Below, piece by piece: positions 7,242-13,884 of a stretch of 13,884 bases of DNA. This DNA comes from Deltaproteobacteria bacterium (lineage in GTDB: Bacteria > Desulfobacterota > Binatia > Binatales > Binataceae). Position numbers and translations under genes: made by a program. Position 1 is the stretch's first letter. Each line of letters opens with the position of its first letter. The stretch spans positions 1-13,884 of the forward strand of contig JAJYMR010000142.1 of the NCBI GenBank assembly GCA_021786815.1, written 5' to 3'. Below the pieces are notes generated by a model, which did not search any database, was not told the origin of the DNA, and worked only from the letters and a program-made list of their open reading frames with translations.

Positions 7242-7269
7242 GAAGGTGAAAAGCCGAAGGTGAAAACCG
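7242..7269 (+). repeat. 14-bp tandem repeat, two copies, just after the operon's last gene
   Basis: GAAGGTGAAAAGCC at 7242-7255 is followed directly by GAAGGTGAAAACCG at 7256-7269, with 12 of 14 bases identical. It overlaps a broken stem, ACCGCG (7266-7271) with CGCGGT (7295-7300) enclosing ACCT/AGGT (7277-7280 and 7289-7292). The stem could slow transcription at the operon end or be a scar next to the gene remnant. There is no U-tract on the plus strand; TTTT follows the stem on the minus strand, where no gene would need it. Confidence 0.4.
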
Positions 7270-7300
7270 CGGCAACACCTGACGGACAAGGTCACGCGGT

Positions 7301-7498
7301 ATGGCCGAGGTCATCGCTGCCGATGCTCCTCTGGCCAGCCGCGCGGCCAAGCAGACTCTGCTCCATAGCATCGGCGGCCCTCTGCGCCAGGGTATCGCGT
7401 TCGAAACTGATACCTTCAGCTATCTCTGCCGTTCGGATTGGCTCGCCAGCCAGCAGGCATTCCTTAGCGGCACCAAAGCGACTTTCAAGGGCCGCTGA
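7301..7498 (+). pseudogene. Remnant of an enoyl-CoA hydratase/isomerase gene (C-terminal 65 codons only)
   Basis: The 65-residue open frame reads like the last quarter of a crotonase. APLASRAAKQTL matches the family's APxAxRxxKxxL helix. Then come GIAFETDTFSYLCRSDW and QQAFLSGTKATFKGR, matching the E...L..S.D..EG..AFLEKRxPxFxGR ending. The catalytic core with both Glu residues and the oxyanion hole is missing. A stop lies in frame at 7280-7282, and only 64 bases separate it from the upstream nitroreductase gene, so the 5' part has been deleted rather than frameshifted nearby. It differs from the intact hydratase at 10677 in sequence, so it is not a recent partial copy of it. An AAGGT lies 10 bases before ATG 7301, so a short peptide might be made, but function is unlikely. 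Confidence 0.7.
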
Positions 7499-7563
7499 AA
7501 GCTCGTCCCATCGACGACCGTCCTCGGACTCAAAACCAAGCCGGGCCTTTGCGCTTGCCACTA

Positions 7564-7614
7564 CCCGGTGTTGATGAGAGCCTGACACTCATCACTCGAA
7601 ACGCATCCCGGTGT
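7564..7614 (+). promoter_or_regulatory. Hairpin framed by direct repeats just upstream of the histidine kinase
   Basis: CCCGGTGT occurs at 7564-7571 and again at 7607-7614. Between them TGATGAG (7572-7578) pairs with CTCATCA (7588-7594) around a 9-base loop. The second repeat overlaps the ribosome-binding region of the kinase. The layout could be an operator or a 5' UTR structure affecting kinase translation. No promoter hexamers were recognised. The rest of the 7499-7618 gap holds nothing I can identify. Confidence 0.3.
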
Positions 7615-7618
7615 AGGA

Positions 7619-9604
7619 GTGACGAACGAAGCCCGCCTACGGTTGTTTGTCGAGCAGGTTCCCACGGCAATGGCGATGCTGGATCGGGACATGCGTTACC
7701 TTGCGGCCAGCCGGCGTTACCTGAGTGACTATGGCGTCACGCACCTGTTTGGGCGCAGCCACTATGAAGTATTTCCGGAGACACCCAAGCGCTGGAAGAG
7801 GGCGCATCGCCGATGCCTGGCCGGAGCGATCGAGATTTGCGACGAAGATCAATTCATGCGCCCCGATGGCCGAGTGCAGTGGCTTCGCTGGGAAATTCAG
7901 CCGTGGCGCGACGATGATGCTGGTGAAATCAACGGCATCCTGATTTTCAGCGAAGACATCACCGAGCGCAAACGGCTCGAAGCGGCGCTTCGTGCCAGCG
8001 AGGAACGCCTTCGTCGGTTGCTCGACACCGACGCAGTCGGCGTTTTGTTCTTCGATTACGACGGCACCTTGATAGGCGCCAATGACGTGTTTTTGCGGAT
8101 TACCGGCTACACCAGGGCGGAGGTAGAGGCACGGAAACTCCACTGGCGGGATCTGACGCCCCCGGAGTGGGTCAAGACCAGCGAAGAGCAGATGGAAACA
8201 TTCGCTACGACCGGACGCATCGGACCCTATGAGAAGGAGTATTTTCTCAAGGACGGTTCGCGGCGCTGGATGATGTTCGCCGGACGCGACCTCGGCGATG
8301 GAACCATTGCGGAATATTGTATCGACATCACCGAGCGCAAGGCGCTGGGCGACGAAGGCAGGCGCAAGGATGAGTTCCTCGCGATTCTCGGTCATGAACT
8401 GAGGAACCCGCTTGCGGCAATTTCCACCGCCTTGCAGGTGCTTTCCGGCGGCGGCACGCCGGCGCAGCGTGGCGAACTGGAGGAAGTGATGGTCCGGCAG
8501 GTGGCGCTGATGCGGCGGTTGCTGGACGACCTTCTGGATCTCGGGCGCATCACCCACGGCCACATCGAATTGGTGAAGGAACGCATCGACCTTGCGGAGT
8601 TTCTGCGCAGCGCAGCGGAATCGCTGCAACCGGCCGTGGTGAATCGCAGGCAGAAGCTCTTGCTCCGGCTCCCGCCGGAGTCCGTGCAGTTCATGGCTGA
8701 CAGAGTGCGATTGGAACAGATCGCGACGAACTTGCTGAGCAACGCCTCCAAGTACACAGACCCCGAGGGCAGAATCGAGCTCTCAGGTGCAAGGGAAGGT
8801 TCCGAGGTTGTCCTGCGCTGCAAGGATAACGGCCAGGGTATCTTGCCCGAGTATCAAGAGAAGATCTTCGAGCCGTTTACCAGGCAGACCTCGCGAGATG
8901 GCTACGGAGAGGCGAGCCTGGGCATCGGGCTGGCGCTGGCGAAGCAACTTACGGAACTGCACGGAGGAACAATCTCGGTCGAAAGCGGCGGCGCGGGAAA
9001 GGGAAGCGAATTTACCGTGCGGCTGCCCCTGGTGGCGCCGCCACCAGTTCAGCACGCTGCCGTGCAGTCGAAGCCCGCGCCTGTATCCCGGCAGGCACGC
9101 TCCGTCGTGATCGTGGAAGATAATCCCAGCGTTGCCACAGCGACGAGGATCGTTCTGGAACAGGCTGGGCACCTGGTGCACGTCTTTGCGGACGGCGCTT
9201 CCGCGCTCGAAGGCGTCGCCGGCCTGAAGCCGGATGCGCTCCTGCTCGATATCGGCCTTCCGGACATGGACGGTTATGCGCTGGCGGCGGAGATGAAAAA
9301 GAAGAGGAACATGCGCGAGGCTCTTTTCGTTGCGCTCTCGGGCTTCAAGCAGCGTGAGCACCGGGGGAATCCGGGCGATGGCTTCGATCATTACTTCGTG
9401 AAGCCGGTGAATGCGGCTGAGATCCTCGCGCTGCTCGCGAAGCACTCGCGTGGGGTGAAAACCAAAGCAGCCAGGGGAACTGGAGGTGATTCGCGGGCTA
9501 CGGTCGAATCCGTCAACCTGGCAAGCTCTCGCCGTCGTTCTGAGAAAGATGTCGGAAATGGACCCTCGGACGTACGACCGCCAAGCCGGAAAACCGGGCG
9601 TTGA
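7619..9604 (+). CDS. Hybrid sensor histidine kinase (PAS-PAS-HisKA-HATPase-REC)
   Basis: 661 residues, soluble, with no transmembrane helix or signal peptide, so it should sense a cytoplasmic cue. Two PAS domains occupy about 5-117 and 125-240, each ending in the linker signature DITERK. HisKA follows, with the phosphorylated His259 in FLAILGHELRNPLA. The HATPase has the N box (RLEQIATNLLSNASKY, 364-379), G1 DNGQGI (403-408), IFEPF and G2 LGIGLALAK (434-442). A receiver domain at about 495-607 has the acidic pair E500/D501, phosphoacceptor Asp544 in LLLDIGLPDMDG, Ser574 and Lys595, all conserved. A basic tail of about 50 residues follows with no recognised domain. The likely start is GTG 7619, because the first PAS begins within ten residues of it; TAGGA abuts it and GGTG is 5 bases away. 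No partner regulator or Hpt gene is nearby. Confidence 0.9.
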   Translation: MTNEARLRLFVEQVPTAMAMLDRDMRYLAASRRYLSDYGVTHLFGRSHYEVFPETPKRWKRAHRRCLAGAIEICDEDQFMRPDGRVQWLRWEIQPWRDDDAGEINGILIFSEDITERKRLEAALRASEERLRRLLDTDAVGVLFFDYDGTLIGANDVFLRITGYTRAEVEARKLHWRDLTPPEWVKTSEEQMETFATTGRIGPYEKEYFLKDGSRRWMMFAGRDLGDGTIAEYCIDITERKALGDEGRRKDEFLAILGHELRNPLAAISTALQVLSGGGTPAQRGELEEVMVRQVALMRRLLDDLLDLGRITHGHIELVKERIDLAEFLRSAAESLQPAVVNRRQKLLLRLPPESVQFMADRVRLEQIATNLLSNASKYTDPEGRIELSGAREGSEVVLRCKDNGQGILPEYQEKIFEPFTRQTSRDGYGEASLGIGLALAKQLTELHGGTISVESGGAGKGSEFTVRLPLVAPPPVQHAAVQSKPAPVSRQARSVVIVEDNPSVATATRIVLEQAGHLVHVFADGASALEGVAGLKPDALLLDIGLPDMDGYALAAEMKKKRNMREALFVALSGFKQREHRGNPGDGFDHYFVKPVNAAEILALLAKHSRGVKTKAARGTGGDSRATVESVNLASSRRRSEKDVGNGPSDVRPPSRKTGR

Positions 9605-9789
9605 TGTGTTCATGGCCGAGCCGCTCACGCCGGAGAGACTTTGCGAACCGGTGACGAAGCTCGGGCCGAAGCGCGGTTTGTGGCGGGAGTGATGCGAGCC
9701 TGCCGACCGGGTATGGCACGAGCGACACCCGGCGTCCATGTGCGCGCAATTCGCGCCACAAATTCAGCGCGCGCGTGCGATATTCCGCG
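9605..9789. other. Gap between convergent genes, no confident gene
   Basis: This gap lies between the 3' ends of the kinase and rluB. A GC-rich hairpin with a one-base bulge, GTGCGCG (9740-9746) against CGCGCCAC (9752-9759), could slow transcription from either side but has no T-tract. On the plus strand, a different frame from the kinase reads GVDVFMAEPLTPERLCEPV (from about 9600), resembling the last strand and helix of a receiver domain. On the minus strand, one frame at about 9707-9785 reads RALNLWRELRAHGRRVSLVP. Both may be decayed fragments or coincidence. Confidence 0.3.
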
Positions 9790-10512
9790 TTATGCGCGAT
9801 GACCCGGTAGCAGCTTGGCGAGCAGGGCAGCGGGCACTTCTTCAACGGCACCTCGCGCTAACCGGCCGAGCTCAAACGGCCCATACCCGGTTCGAATCAG
9901 GCGGGTCACGCGCAATCCCAGGTGCTCTAGCAGTCTCTTTATTTCGCGGTTCTTGCCTTCATAGAGAGTCATCGTCAGCCAGCGGTTGTCGCCCTGACGG
10001 CTGTCGATCGTCGCCTGAACGGGGCGATAGCGGATGCCGTCGATCGTCAGGCCCTTGGCAAGCCTGGCGAGCAGCTTTTCATCGGCCTTGCCATGAGCGC
10101 GCACCCGGTAGGTCCGGGAAAACCCCTGCGCCGGATGTTCGAGATAGCGCGCGAGTTCGCCGTCATTGGTCAGGAGCAAGAGTCCTTCCGTGTTGATATC
10201 GAGGCGTCCGACCGAAATCACACGGGGCAGGGATTTCGGAAGGTTCGCGAACACGGTCGGGCGTCCCTCGGGATCGCGGGCCGTCGTCACGAGTCCAGCG
10301 GGCTTGTGATAACGCCAAACCCTGGTCTCCGCCGGTGCCGCGACCGCCTTGCCGTCGACCGCTAGCTCGTCGTCCGCGTCAACGAGCGTCGCCGGACTCG
10401 TCACGATGGCCCCGTTCAGCGTGACGCGGCCTGCTTCTATCAGGCGCTCGGACTCGCGGCGCGACGCAACCCCGGCGCGAGCCAGGAATTTGGCGATCCT
10501 CTCTCCTTGCAC
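9790..10512 (-). CDS. rluB: 23S rRNA pseudouridine synthase, RluB type
   Basis: A 240-residue RsuA/RluB-family enzyme that isomerises a uridine to pseudouridine in the peptidyl-transferase region of 23S rRNA. It has an N-terminal S4 RNA-binding domain (RIAKFLARAGVASRRESERL, 5-24; GRVTLNG) and the catalytic domain with VGRLDINTEGLLLLTNDGE (101-119), Asp105 being the nucleophile. The family-closing block is EGKNREIKRLLEHLG...VTRLIRTGYGPFEL. The LDxNTEGLLLLTNDGELAxxLEHP pattern fits RluB better than RsuA. The start is GTG 10512: upstream codons reach a stop at 10543-10545 with no other start, and family members begin at this point. No clear Shine-Dalgarno precedes it. It is a housekeeping gene with no functional link to the CoA genes around it. 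Confidence 0.9.
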   Translation of the reverse strand: MQGERIAKFLARAGVASRRESERLIEAGRVTLNGAIVTSPATLVDADDELAVDGKAVAAPAETRVWRYHKPAGLVTTARDPEGRPTVFANLPKSLPRVISVGRLDINTEGLLLLTNDGELARYLEHPAQGFSRTYRVRAHGKADEKLLARLAKGLTIDGIRYRPVQATIDSRQGDNRWLTMTLYEGKNREIKRLLEHLGLRVTRLIRTGYGPFELGRLARGAVEEVPAALLAKLLPGHRA

Positions 10513-10527
10513 GACCCGATTATTGTA
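10513..10527 (-). promoter_or_regulatory. Probable -10 element giving a leaderless rluB transcript
   Basis: Reading the minus strand, TACAAT (10527 to 10522) is one base from the TATAAT consensus and ends 9 bases before the GTG. Transcription would therefore start at or within about 3 bases of the start codon, leaving no room for a ribosome-binding site, and none is seen. The -35 region is weak. On the opposite strand TAAAAT (10544-10549) is a possible -10 for the diverging hydratase, so the two promoters may overlap. Confidence 0.45.
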
Positions 10528-10594
10528 GCAGCTGATCTGAATCTAAAATTCGTCGCGGCCAATTGTCGAGCGTGAACAAACCCACCGCCTGAGC

Positions 10595-10619
10595 TAGCCG
10601 CAGAGCGCTAAAGCGGCTA
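10595..10619 (+). promoter_or_regulatory. 7-bp inverted repeat TAGCCGC/GCGGCTA upstream of the hydratase
   Basis: TAGCCGC (10595-10601) mirrors GCGGCTA (10613-10619) across 11 bases, and the spacer itself contains the palindrome AGCGCT. It ends 57 bases before the hydratase start. If transcription starts near 10556 from the TAAAAT element, it lies in the 5' UTR as a hairpin; otherwise it may be a repressor site. The symmetry is seen; the role is inferred. Confidence 0.35.
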
Positions 10620-10676
10620 CGACATTGACGCGGAGAGCCGCGACGCTCGAATCCATACGGCTCCGATGGAGAACCA

Positions 10677-11516
10677 ATGGCCTACGAAGCATACAAGCTC
10701 ATCACTGTAGAGGTCCGCGGAAGAGTCGCTTACGCGACGATCAACAATCCTCCCATCAACGTGATCACCGCGCCGCTGTTGGACGAATTCGTGCGGCTTT
10801 CGAGCGAACTCGAATCCGACGAAAACCTCCTCGTGTTCGTGCTCAGAAGTGCGAATCCGGATTTCTTCATCGCGCACTTCGACGTCGGCGCAATTCTGGA
10901 ATTTCCGACGGACCAGCCCGCACGCCACGAGGATTACGCCAACGCCTTCTATCACGACATGTGCGAGCGCTTCCGCCTGATGAACAAAATCACTATCGCA
11001 CAGATCGAGGGGCGCGTGGGAGGCGGCGGATCGGAACTGTCGATGTCGTTCGATATGCGTTTCGGCGTGCGCGGCAAAACCATCGTGAATCAGATGGAGG
11101 TTCCGCTTGGGATCCTGCCCGGCGGAACCGGAACCCAGCGGATGCCGCGGCTTATCGGCAGAAACCGCGCGGTTGAGGTGATCCTCGGCGGGATCGATAT
11201 GGACGCCGAGACCGCAGAGCGCTGGGGCTACCTGAACCGCGCATTCGAGCCGGCGCAGATTGGGCCTTACGTCGAGTGGCTGGCGGAGCGTATCGCCTCG
11301 TTTCCCGTCGAAGCGGTGCGGCTGACCAAGCAGGCAATCAATTCGGCCGACAAACCTTTGGCCGAAGGCCTCAGAGACGAAAGCTACCTGTTCCAGCAGC
11401 TCGTCCGGACCGAGAGCGGAAGGCGCAACATGAAAAAATTCCTGGAGATCGGGGGCCAGACGCGCGAGGGCGAGCTCAAGATCGTGGAGTTGGGTGGCCG
11501 CCTGGGAAGGCATTGA
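10677..11516 (+). CDS. Enoyl-CoA hydratase/isomerase (crotonase) family protein
   Basis: 279 residues with the crotonase fold. The N-terminal strand VAYATINNPPINVIT matches the family's ATLNRPxxxNAL start. The oxyanion segment FFIAHFDVGAI (63-73) has His-Phe in place of the usual Gly-Ala before Asp. EGRVGGGGSEL (111-121) carries Glu120, and QMEVPLGILPGGTGTQRM (139-156) carries Glu141. These correspond to the two catalytic Glu residues of hydratases, so hydration of a 2-enoyl-CoA is plausible; isomerase or hydrolase activity cannot be excluded. The C-terminus (FPVEAVRLTKQAIN onward) is longer than usual and lacks the FxGR ending. GGAGA lies 5 bases before ATG 10677. It is a single-gene unit between a divergent rluB and its own terminator; it could supply the hydration step for the acyl-CoA products of the left-hand operon. 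Confidence 0.85.
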   Translation: MAYEAYKLITVEVRGRVAYATINNPPINVITAPLLDEFVRLSSELESDENLLVFVLRSANPDFFIAHFDVGAILEFPTDQPARHEDYANAFYHDMCERFRLMNKITIAQIEGRVGGGGSELSMSFDMRFGVRGKTIVNQMEVPLGILPGGTGTQRMPRLIGRNRAVEVILGGIDMDAETAERWGYLNRAFEPAQIGPYVEWLAERIASFPVEAVRLTKQAINSADKPLAEGLRDESYLFQQLVRTESGRRNMKKFLEIGGQTREGELKIVELGGRLGRH

Positions 11517-11541
11517 TGTCCTGTCCACGCATGAAAGCGAA

Positions 11542-11575
11542 GAGGGCGCGGTGCCGAGCAGCGCGCCCTCCTTTT
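11542..11575 (+). terminator. Intrinsic terminator of the enoyl-CoA hydratase gene
   Basis: A perfect 9-bp GC-rich stem GAGGGCGCG (11542-11550) and CGCGCCCTC (11562-11570) encloses an 11-base loop and is followed by CTTTTATCTC. It begins 25 bases after the hydratase stop. The T-rich side is on the plus strand. For the carboxylase transcript arriving on the minus strand the following sequence is TTCGCTTTC, so weak bidirectional action is possible. Confidence 0.85.
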
Positions 11576-11636
11576 ATCTCTCAATAGAGAACCGCCCGGC
11601 ACTGCCGAGCGCGCTCGCGCCACCGTTGGGATTCAC

Positions 11637-13884
11637 CTATGGCCTGAATTGCAGCGCTCGCGGCGCGAGCAGGGCAGGCTGCGAGACGATGCGATAGGCG
11701 TTCTCCACCCACTCGCACACCCAACGCCGGGTGTCGCGCGGGTCGATCATCTCCTCCATCTGGAACCGGTTGAGCGGACCGATCGGGCCTCGCGCGCTTT
11801 CGATTCGTGCATTGATCTCGGCCCTAAGCGCTTCCGGATCGGCGGCCTCGGCAAGCTGGCGTTTGTATGCGGCCTCGATACCGCCTTCGGGCGGGATTCC
11901 GCCGACATCGGCGGCCGGCCATGCAACTCGCGCGCTGGCGCCGCTACGCGGCGTTGCGTAGTTATTGCCCGCGACTCCGAAGCTCCGGCGCATGATCACC
12001 GTAAAGATCGGAACCGCGACCTGCGCGAACGCTATCATCCATTCGCCGCCCTTGCGGATCGTGCCGGAGATCTCGTGCTCGAGGCCCACCGCAAAGCCAG
12101 GATTATCGATCAGATTCAGGATCGGAAGATGGAACAGGTCGCATAGGTCGAGATGGCGCTTGAGTTTGTCGCAGCCGTCGGCGGTGAGCGCGCCGCCGTT
12201 GATATGCCGGCAGTCGGACGCGATGACCCCCATCGGGTAACCGTTGAAACGCACGAAGCCGACGATTTGATCCGTTCCCCATAGCGGCCCGATCTCGAAA
12301 AACGAATCGCGGTCCGCCATCAACCGGATCGCCCGGCGCATGTCGAACGTCATCGTGCGCTTGCGTGGAATGATGGTGAACAACTCTTCCTCGCGCCGAT
12401 CGATTGGATCGGCGGGGTCCGGCACGAGAACCGGCGGCGCTTCGTAAACGCTCGACGGGAGGTAGGAAAGGAACCGCTTGGTGAGGGAAACTGCTTCTTC
12501 CTCCGATTCCGCGAGATTGTCGACGGAACCGTTGCGGCAATGGATATGCCAGCCGCCGAGTTCCTCTTTTGTGATGTCGTAACCCATCGCGTGGCGCACC
12601 ACCGGAGGACCGGCCACGAACAACTGCGCGATGTCGCGCACCATCACGGCGAAATGGCCGAGCACGGCCTTCGCCGCCCCAATTCCCACGACGCTGCCGA
12701 GCAGCAGATTGACCACCGGCACCTGGGCAAGCTGCTCCACGTAAATGCTGCTGCCGAGGTGTCCCGGCAGGAACGAACCGCCTTCGCCGGAAACGCGCGG
12801 CCGGCCCGCCGTGATCGCGCCGGAGCTTTCCTGCGCCATACTCTCGCCAGTCGTCTGCTGTTTGGGCACCATAGCGGCGATACTGCCGCCGCCCGACGAG
12901 CCGTCGAGCAACCGGATCGACGGGCAGCGAAGGTCGAGCGACAGCCGGTCGAGATGGATACTCTTGCCGCCGATCGCGCCGTCGGCATGCCCTCCGCGCG
13001 AGGTGAAATCGTCGGCGCATACCACCGCCGTCCGGCCGTCGATCTTGCCCCAGCCGCCGACATGATTCGCGGGCGTGAAGCCGGTGATCCGGCCATCCTC
13101 GTCATAGTCCGCAAAGCCTGCGAGGCTGCCGACCTCGCGAAAGCTGCCGGCGTCGAGCAGCAGATCGATCCGTTCGCGGCACGTGAGTTTGCCGCGTTTG
13201 CGCTGGCGGATGACGCCCGGATCGTTCGAATCGGGCGCAAAGCGGCGATGAGCGATCGCCTGCAATTTCTTCACGTCCTCGAGCATCGGCGCCCAGGTGT
13301 CATCGCCGTACTGTCGGGGCGCGGACGCGTCGCCGGTGCGCTCGCTCGGAGCGATCGTCGCGATAATCTGCCCGGCCGCGACGGTGGCGCCGATCTCGGA
13401 CGGCCCGATCGCGGTCACTACGCCGGCGCACGGCGCCGTCACCGCAGTCTCCATCTTCATGGCGCTGATGATCATCAGCGTCGCTCCGGCCTCGACCGTG
13501 GCGCCGACCTTTGCGTGGATCTCGATGATCGAACCCGCCATCGGGCTTTCGATTCCCTCCTCGCCGTTCGGCACCGCAAGGCTCGCCGAGGCCGGCTGCA
13601 CGCGCGCCATGGTCATCGCGGTTTTGCCGCCGCCGAGTGCCGTCGCCTGCTGTTCGAGCAGCGCCATCGAGCCCGTGGCGGAGACGCGTGCGCCGTTCGG
13701 CGCCGCCAGTTCAGGATGCTCGGAGAAGATGCTGGTCCGGGCGTCGCCCGCGCGTACTGCCGGATGCGAGAGTATCGCACGAAGCTGATGAAGATTGGTC
13801 GGCAGGCCGGCGATATGGAACTCATCCAGCGCGCGCAGGGTGCGATCGAGCGCCGAAGCGAACGAATGCGTCGAGTTCGACCTG
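11637..13884 (-). CDS. Single-chain biotin-dependent acyl-CoA carboxylase (BC-BCCP-CT), N-terminus beyond the window
   Basis: 748 residues are visible and the frame is open to the window edge. Visible residues 11-50 (ALDRTLRALDEFHIAGLPTN, then LHQLRAILSHP) are the C-terminal end of a biotin carboxylase domain. A biotinyl domain follows at about 111-180, with the biotin Lys143 in ISAMKMETA. The rest is a carboxyltransferase domain: RGKLTCRERIDLLLDAGSF, GSSGGGSIAAM, the N-half oxyanion region VVGIGAAKAVLGHFAVMV, and the C-half LIDNPGFAVG...GGEWMIAFAQVAVPIFTV with RRSFGVAGNNY. The enzyme would use ATP and bicarbonate to carboxylate an acyl-CoA, the three activities being separate subunits in most bacteria. 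The order resembles the single-chain long-chain acyl-CoA carboxylases described from Mycobacterium and Rhodopseudomonas. The linker between BC and BCCP is short, leaving no room for a propionyl-type BT domain there. Substrate chain length cannot be read from the sequence. Confidence 0.88.
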   Translation of the reverse strand, partial: RSNSTHSFASALDRTLRALDEFHIAGLPTNLHQLRAILSHPAVRAGDARTSIFSEHPELAAPNGARVSATGSMALLEQQATALGGGKTAMTMARVQPASASLAVPNGEEGIESPMAGSIIEIHAKVGATVEAGATLMIISAMKMETAVTAPCAGVVTAIGPSEIGATVAAGQIIATIAPSERTGDASAPRQYGDDTWAPMLEDVKKLQAIAHRRFAPDSNDPGVIRQRKRGKLTCRERIDLLLDAGSFREVGSLAGFADYDEDGRITGFTPANHVGGWGKIDGRTAVVCADDFTSRGGHADGAIGGKSIHLDRLSLDLRCPSIRLLDGSSGGGSIAAMVPKQQTTGESMAQESSGAITAGRPRVSGEGGSFLPGHLGSSIYVEQLAQVPVVNLLLGSVVGIGAAKAVLGHFAVMVRDIAQLFVAGPPVVRHAMGYDITKEELGGWHIHCRNGSVDNLAESEEEAVSLTKRFLSYLPSSVYEAPPVLVPDPADPIDRREEELFTIIPRKRTMTFDMRRAIRLMADRDSFFEIGPLWGTDQIVGFVRFNGYPMGVIASDCRHINGGALTADGCDKLKRHLDLCDLFHLPILNLIDNPGFAVGLEHEISGTIRKGGEWMIAFAQVAVPIFTVIMRRSFGVAGNNYATPRSGASARVAWPAADVGGIPPEGGIEAAYKRQLAEAADPEALRAEINARIESARGPIGPLNRFQMEEMIDPRDTRRWVCEWVENAYRIVSQPALLAPRALQFRP

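Noticed and set aside
9700..9790. Minus-strand frame reading RALNLWRELRAHGRRVSLVP downstream of rluB, faintly like a YdcF/DUF218 C-terminus
   Set aside because: Only about 30 residues look similar, there is no start or core motif, and the frame runs into sequence opposite the kinase; too weak to call a gene remnant.
1..13884. CRISPR arrays, insertion sequences, tRNA genes and prophage elements
   Set aside because: No regularly spaced repeats, transposase motifs, terminal repeats, tRNA-like cloverleaf or phage proteins were seen on either strand.

Overview
The window is GC-rich, densely packed bacterial chromosome given over mainly to acyl-CoA chemistry. It holds nine complete protein genes, two genes cut by the window ends and one gene remnant. 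I see no tRNA, rRNA, transposase, phage gene or CRISPR array. Many CoA-handling enzymes together (CaiB-type CoA-transferase, PaaK-type CoA ligase, acyl-CoA dehydrogenase, two enoyl-CoA hydratase-type genes, single-chain acyl-CoA carboxylase) plus SnoaL-like and nitroreductase proteins suggest a catabolically versatile soil or sediment bacterium. Candidatus Binatota/Desulfobacterota-like lineages or Actinobacteria-like gene content come to mind. That placement is inference only, because no phylogenetic marker is present.

Left part, minus strand (1-1202): a COMT-like SAM-dependent methyltransferase followed 4 bases later by the start of a CaiB/BaiF CoA-transferase that runs off the window. A 479-base divergent gap (1203-1681) separates this pair from a plus-strand run and holds an 8-bp inverted repeat likely to be regulatory.

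Central run, plus strand (1682-7236): five genes in one direction. They encode a large divergent nitroreductase-fold protein, a PaaK-like acyl-CoA/aryl-CoA ligase, an acyl-CoA dehydrogenase with Asp where the catalytic Glu is expected, a SnoaL/NTF2-like protein and a second FMN nitroreductase-family protein. The last four are 21-38 bases apart. The first is separated from the ligase by 124 bases that hold a strong 15-bp hairpin. The run reads as a pathway module: activate an acid to a CoA thioester, dehydrogenate it, then further redox or ring chemistry. The substrate is unknown, and this is the best candidate in the window for an undescribed system.

Regulatory/scar region (7237-9789): a truncated 3' end of an enoyl-CoA hydratase gene, a short stretch with repeats and a hairpin, then an orphan hybrid histidine kinase (PAS-PAS-HisKA-HATPase-REC). 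The kinase converges on the next gene.

Right part: the 23S rRNA pseudouridine synthase RluB on the minus strand, apparently leaderless, diverges from an enoyl-CoA hydratase/isomerase on the plus strand. That gene ends in a clear intrinsic terminator (11542-11575). Converging on it from the right edge is a single-polypeptide biotin-dependent acyl-CoA carboxylase (BC-BCCP-CT), complete at its C-terminus and cut at its N-terminus.
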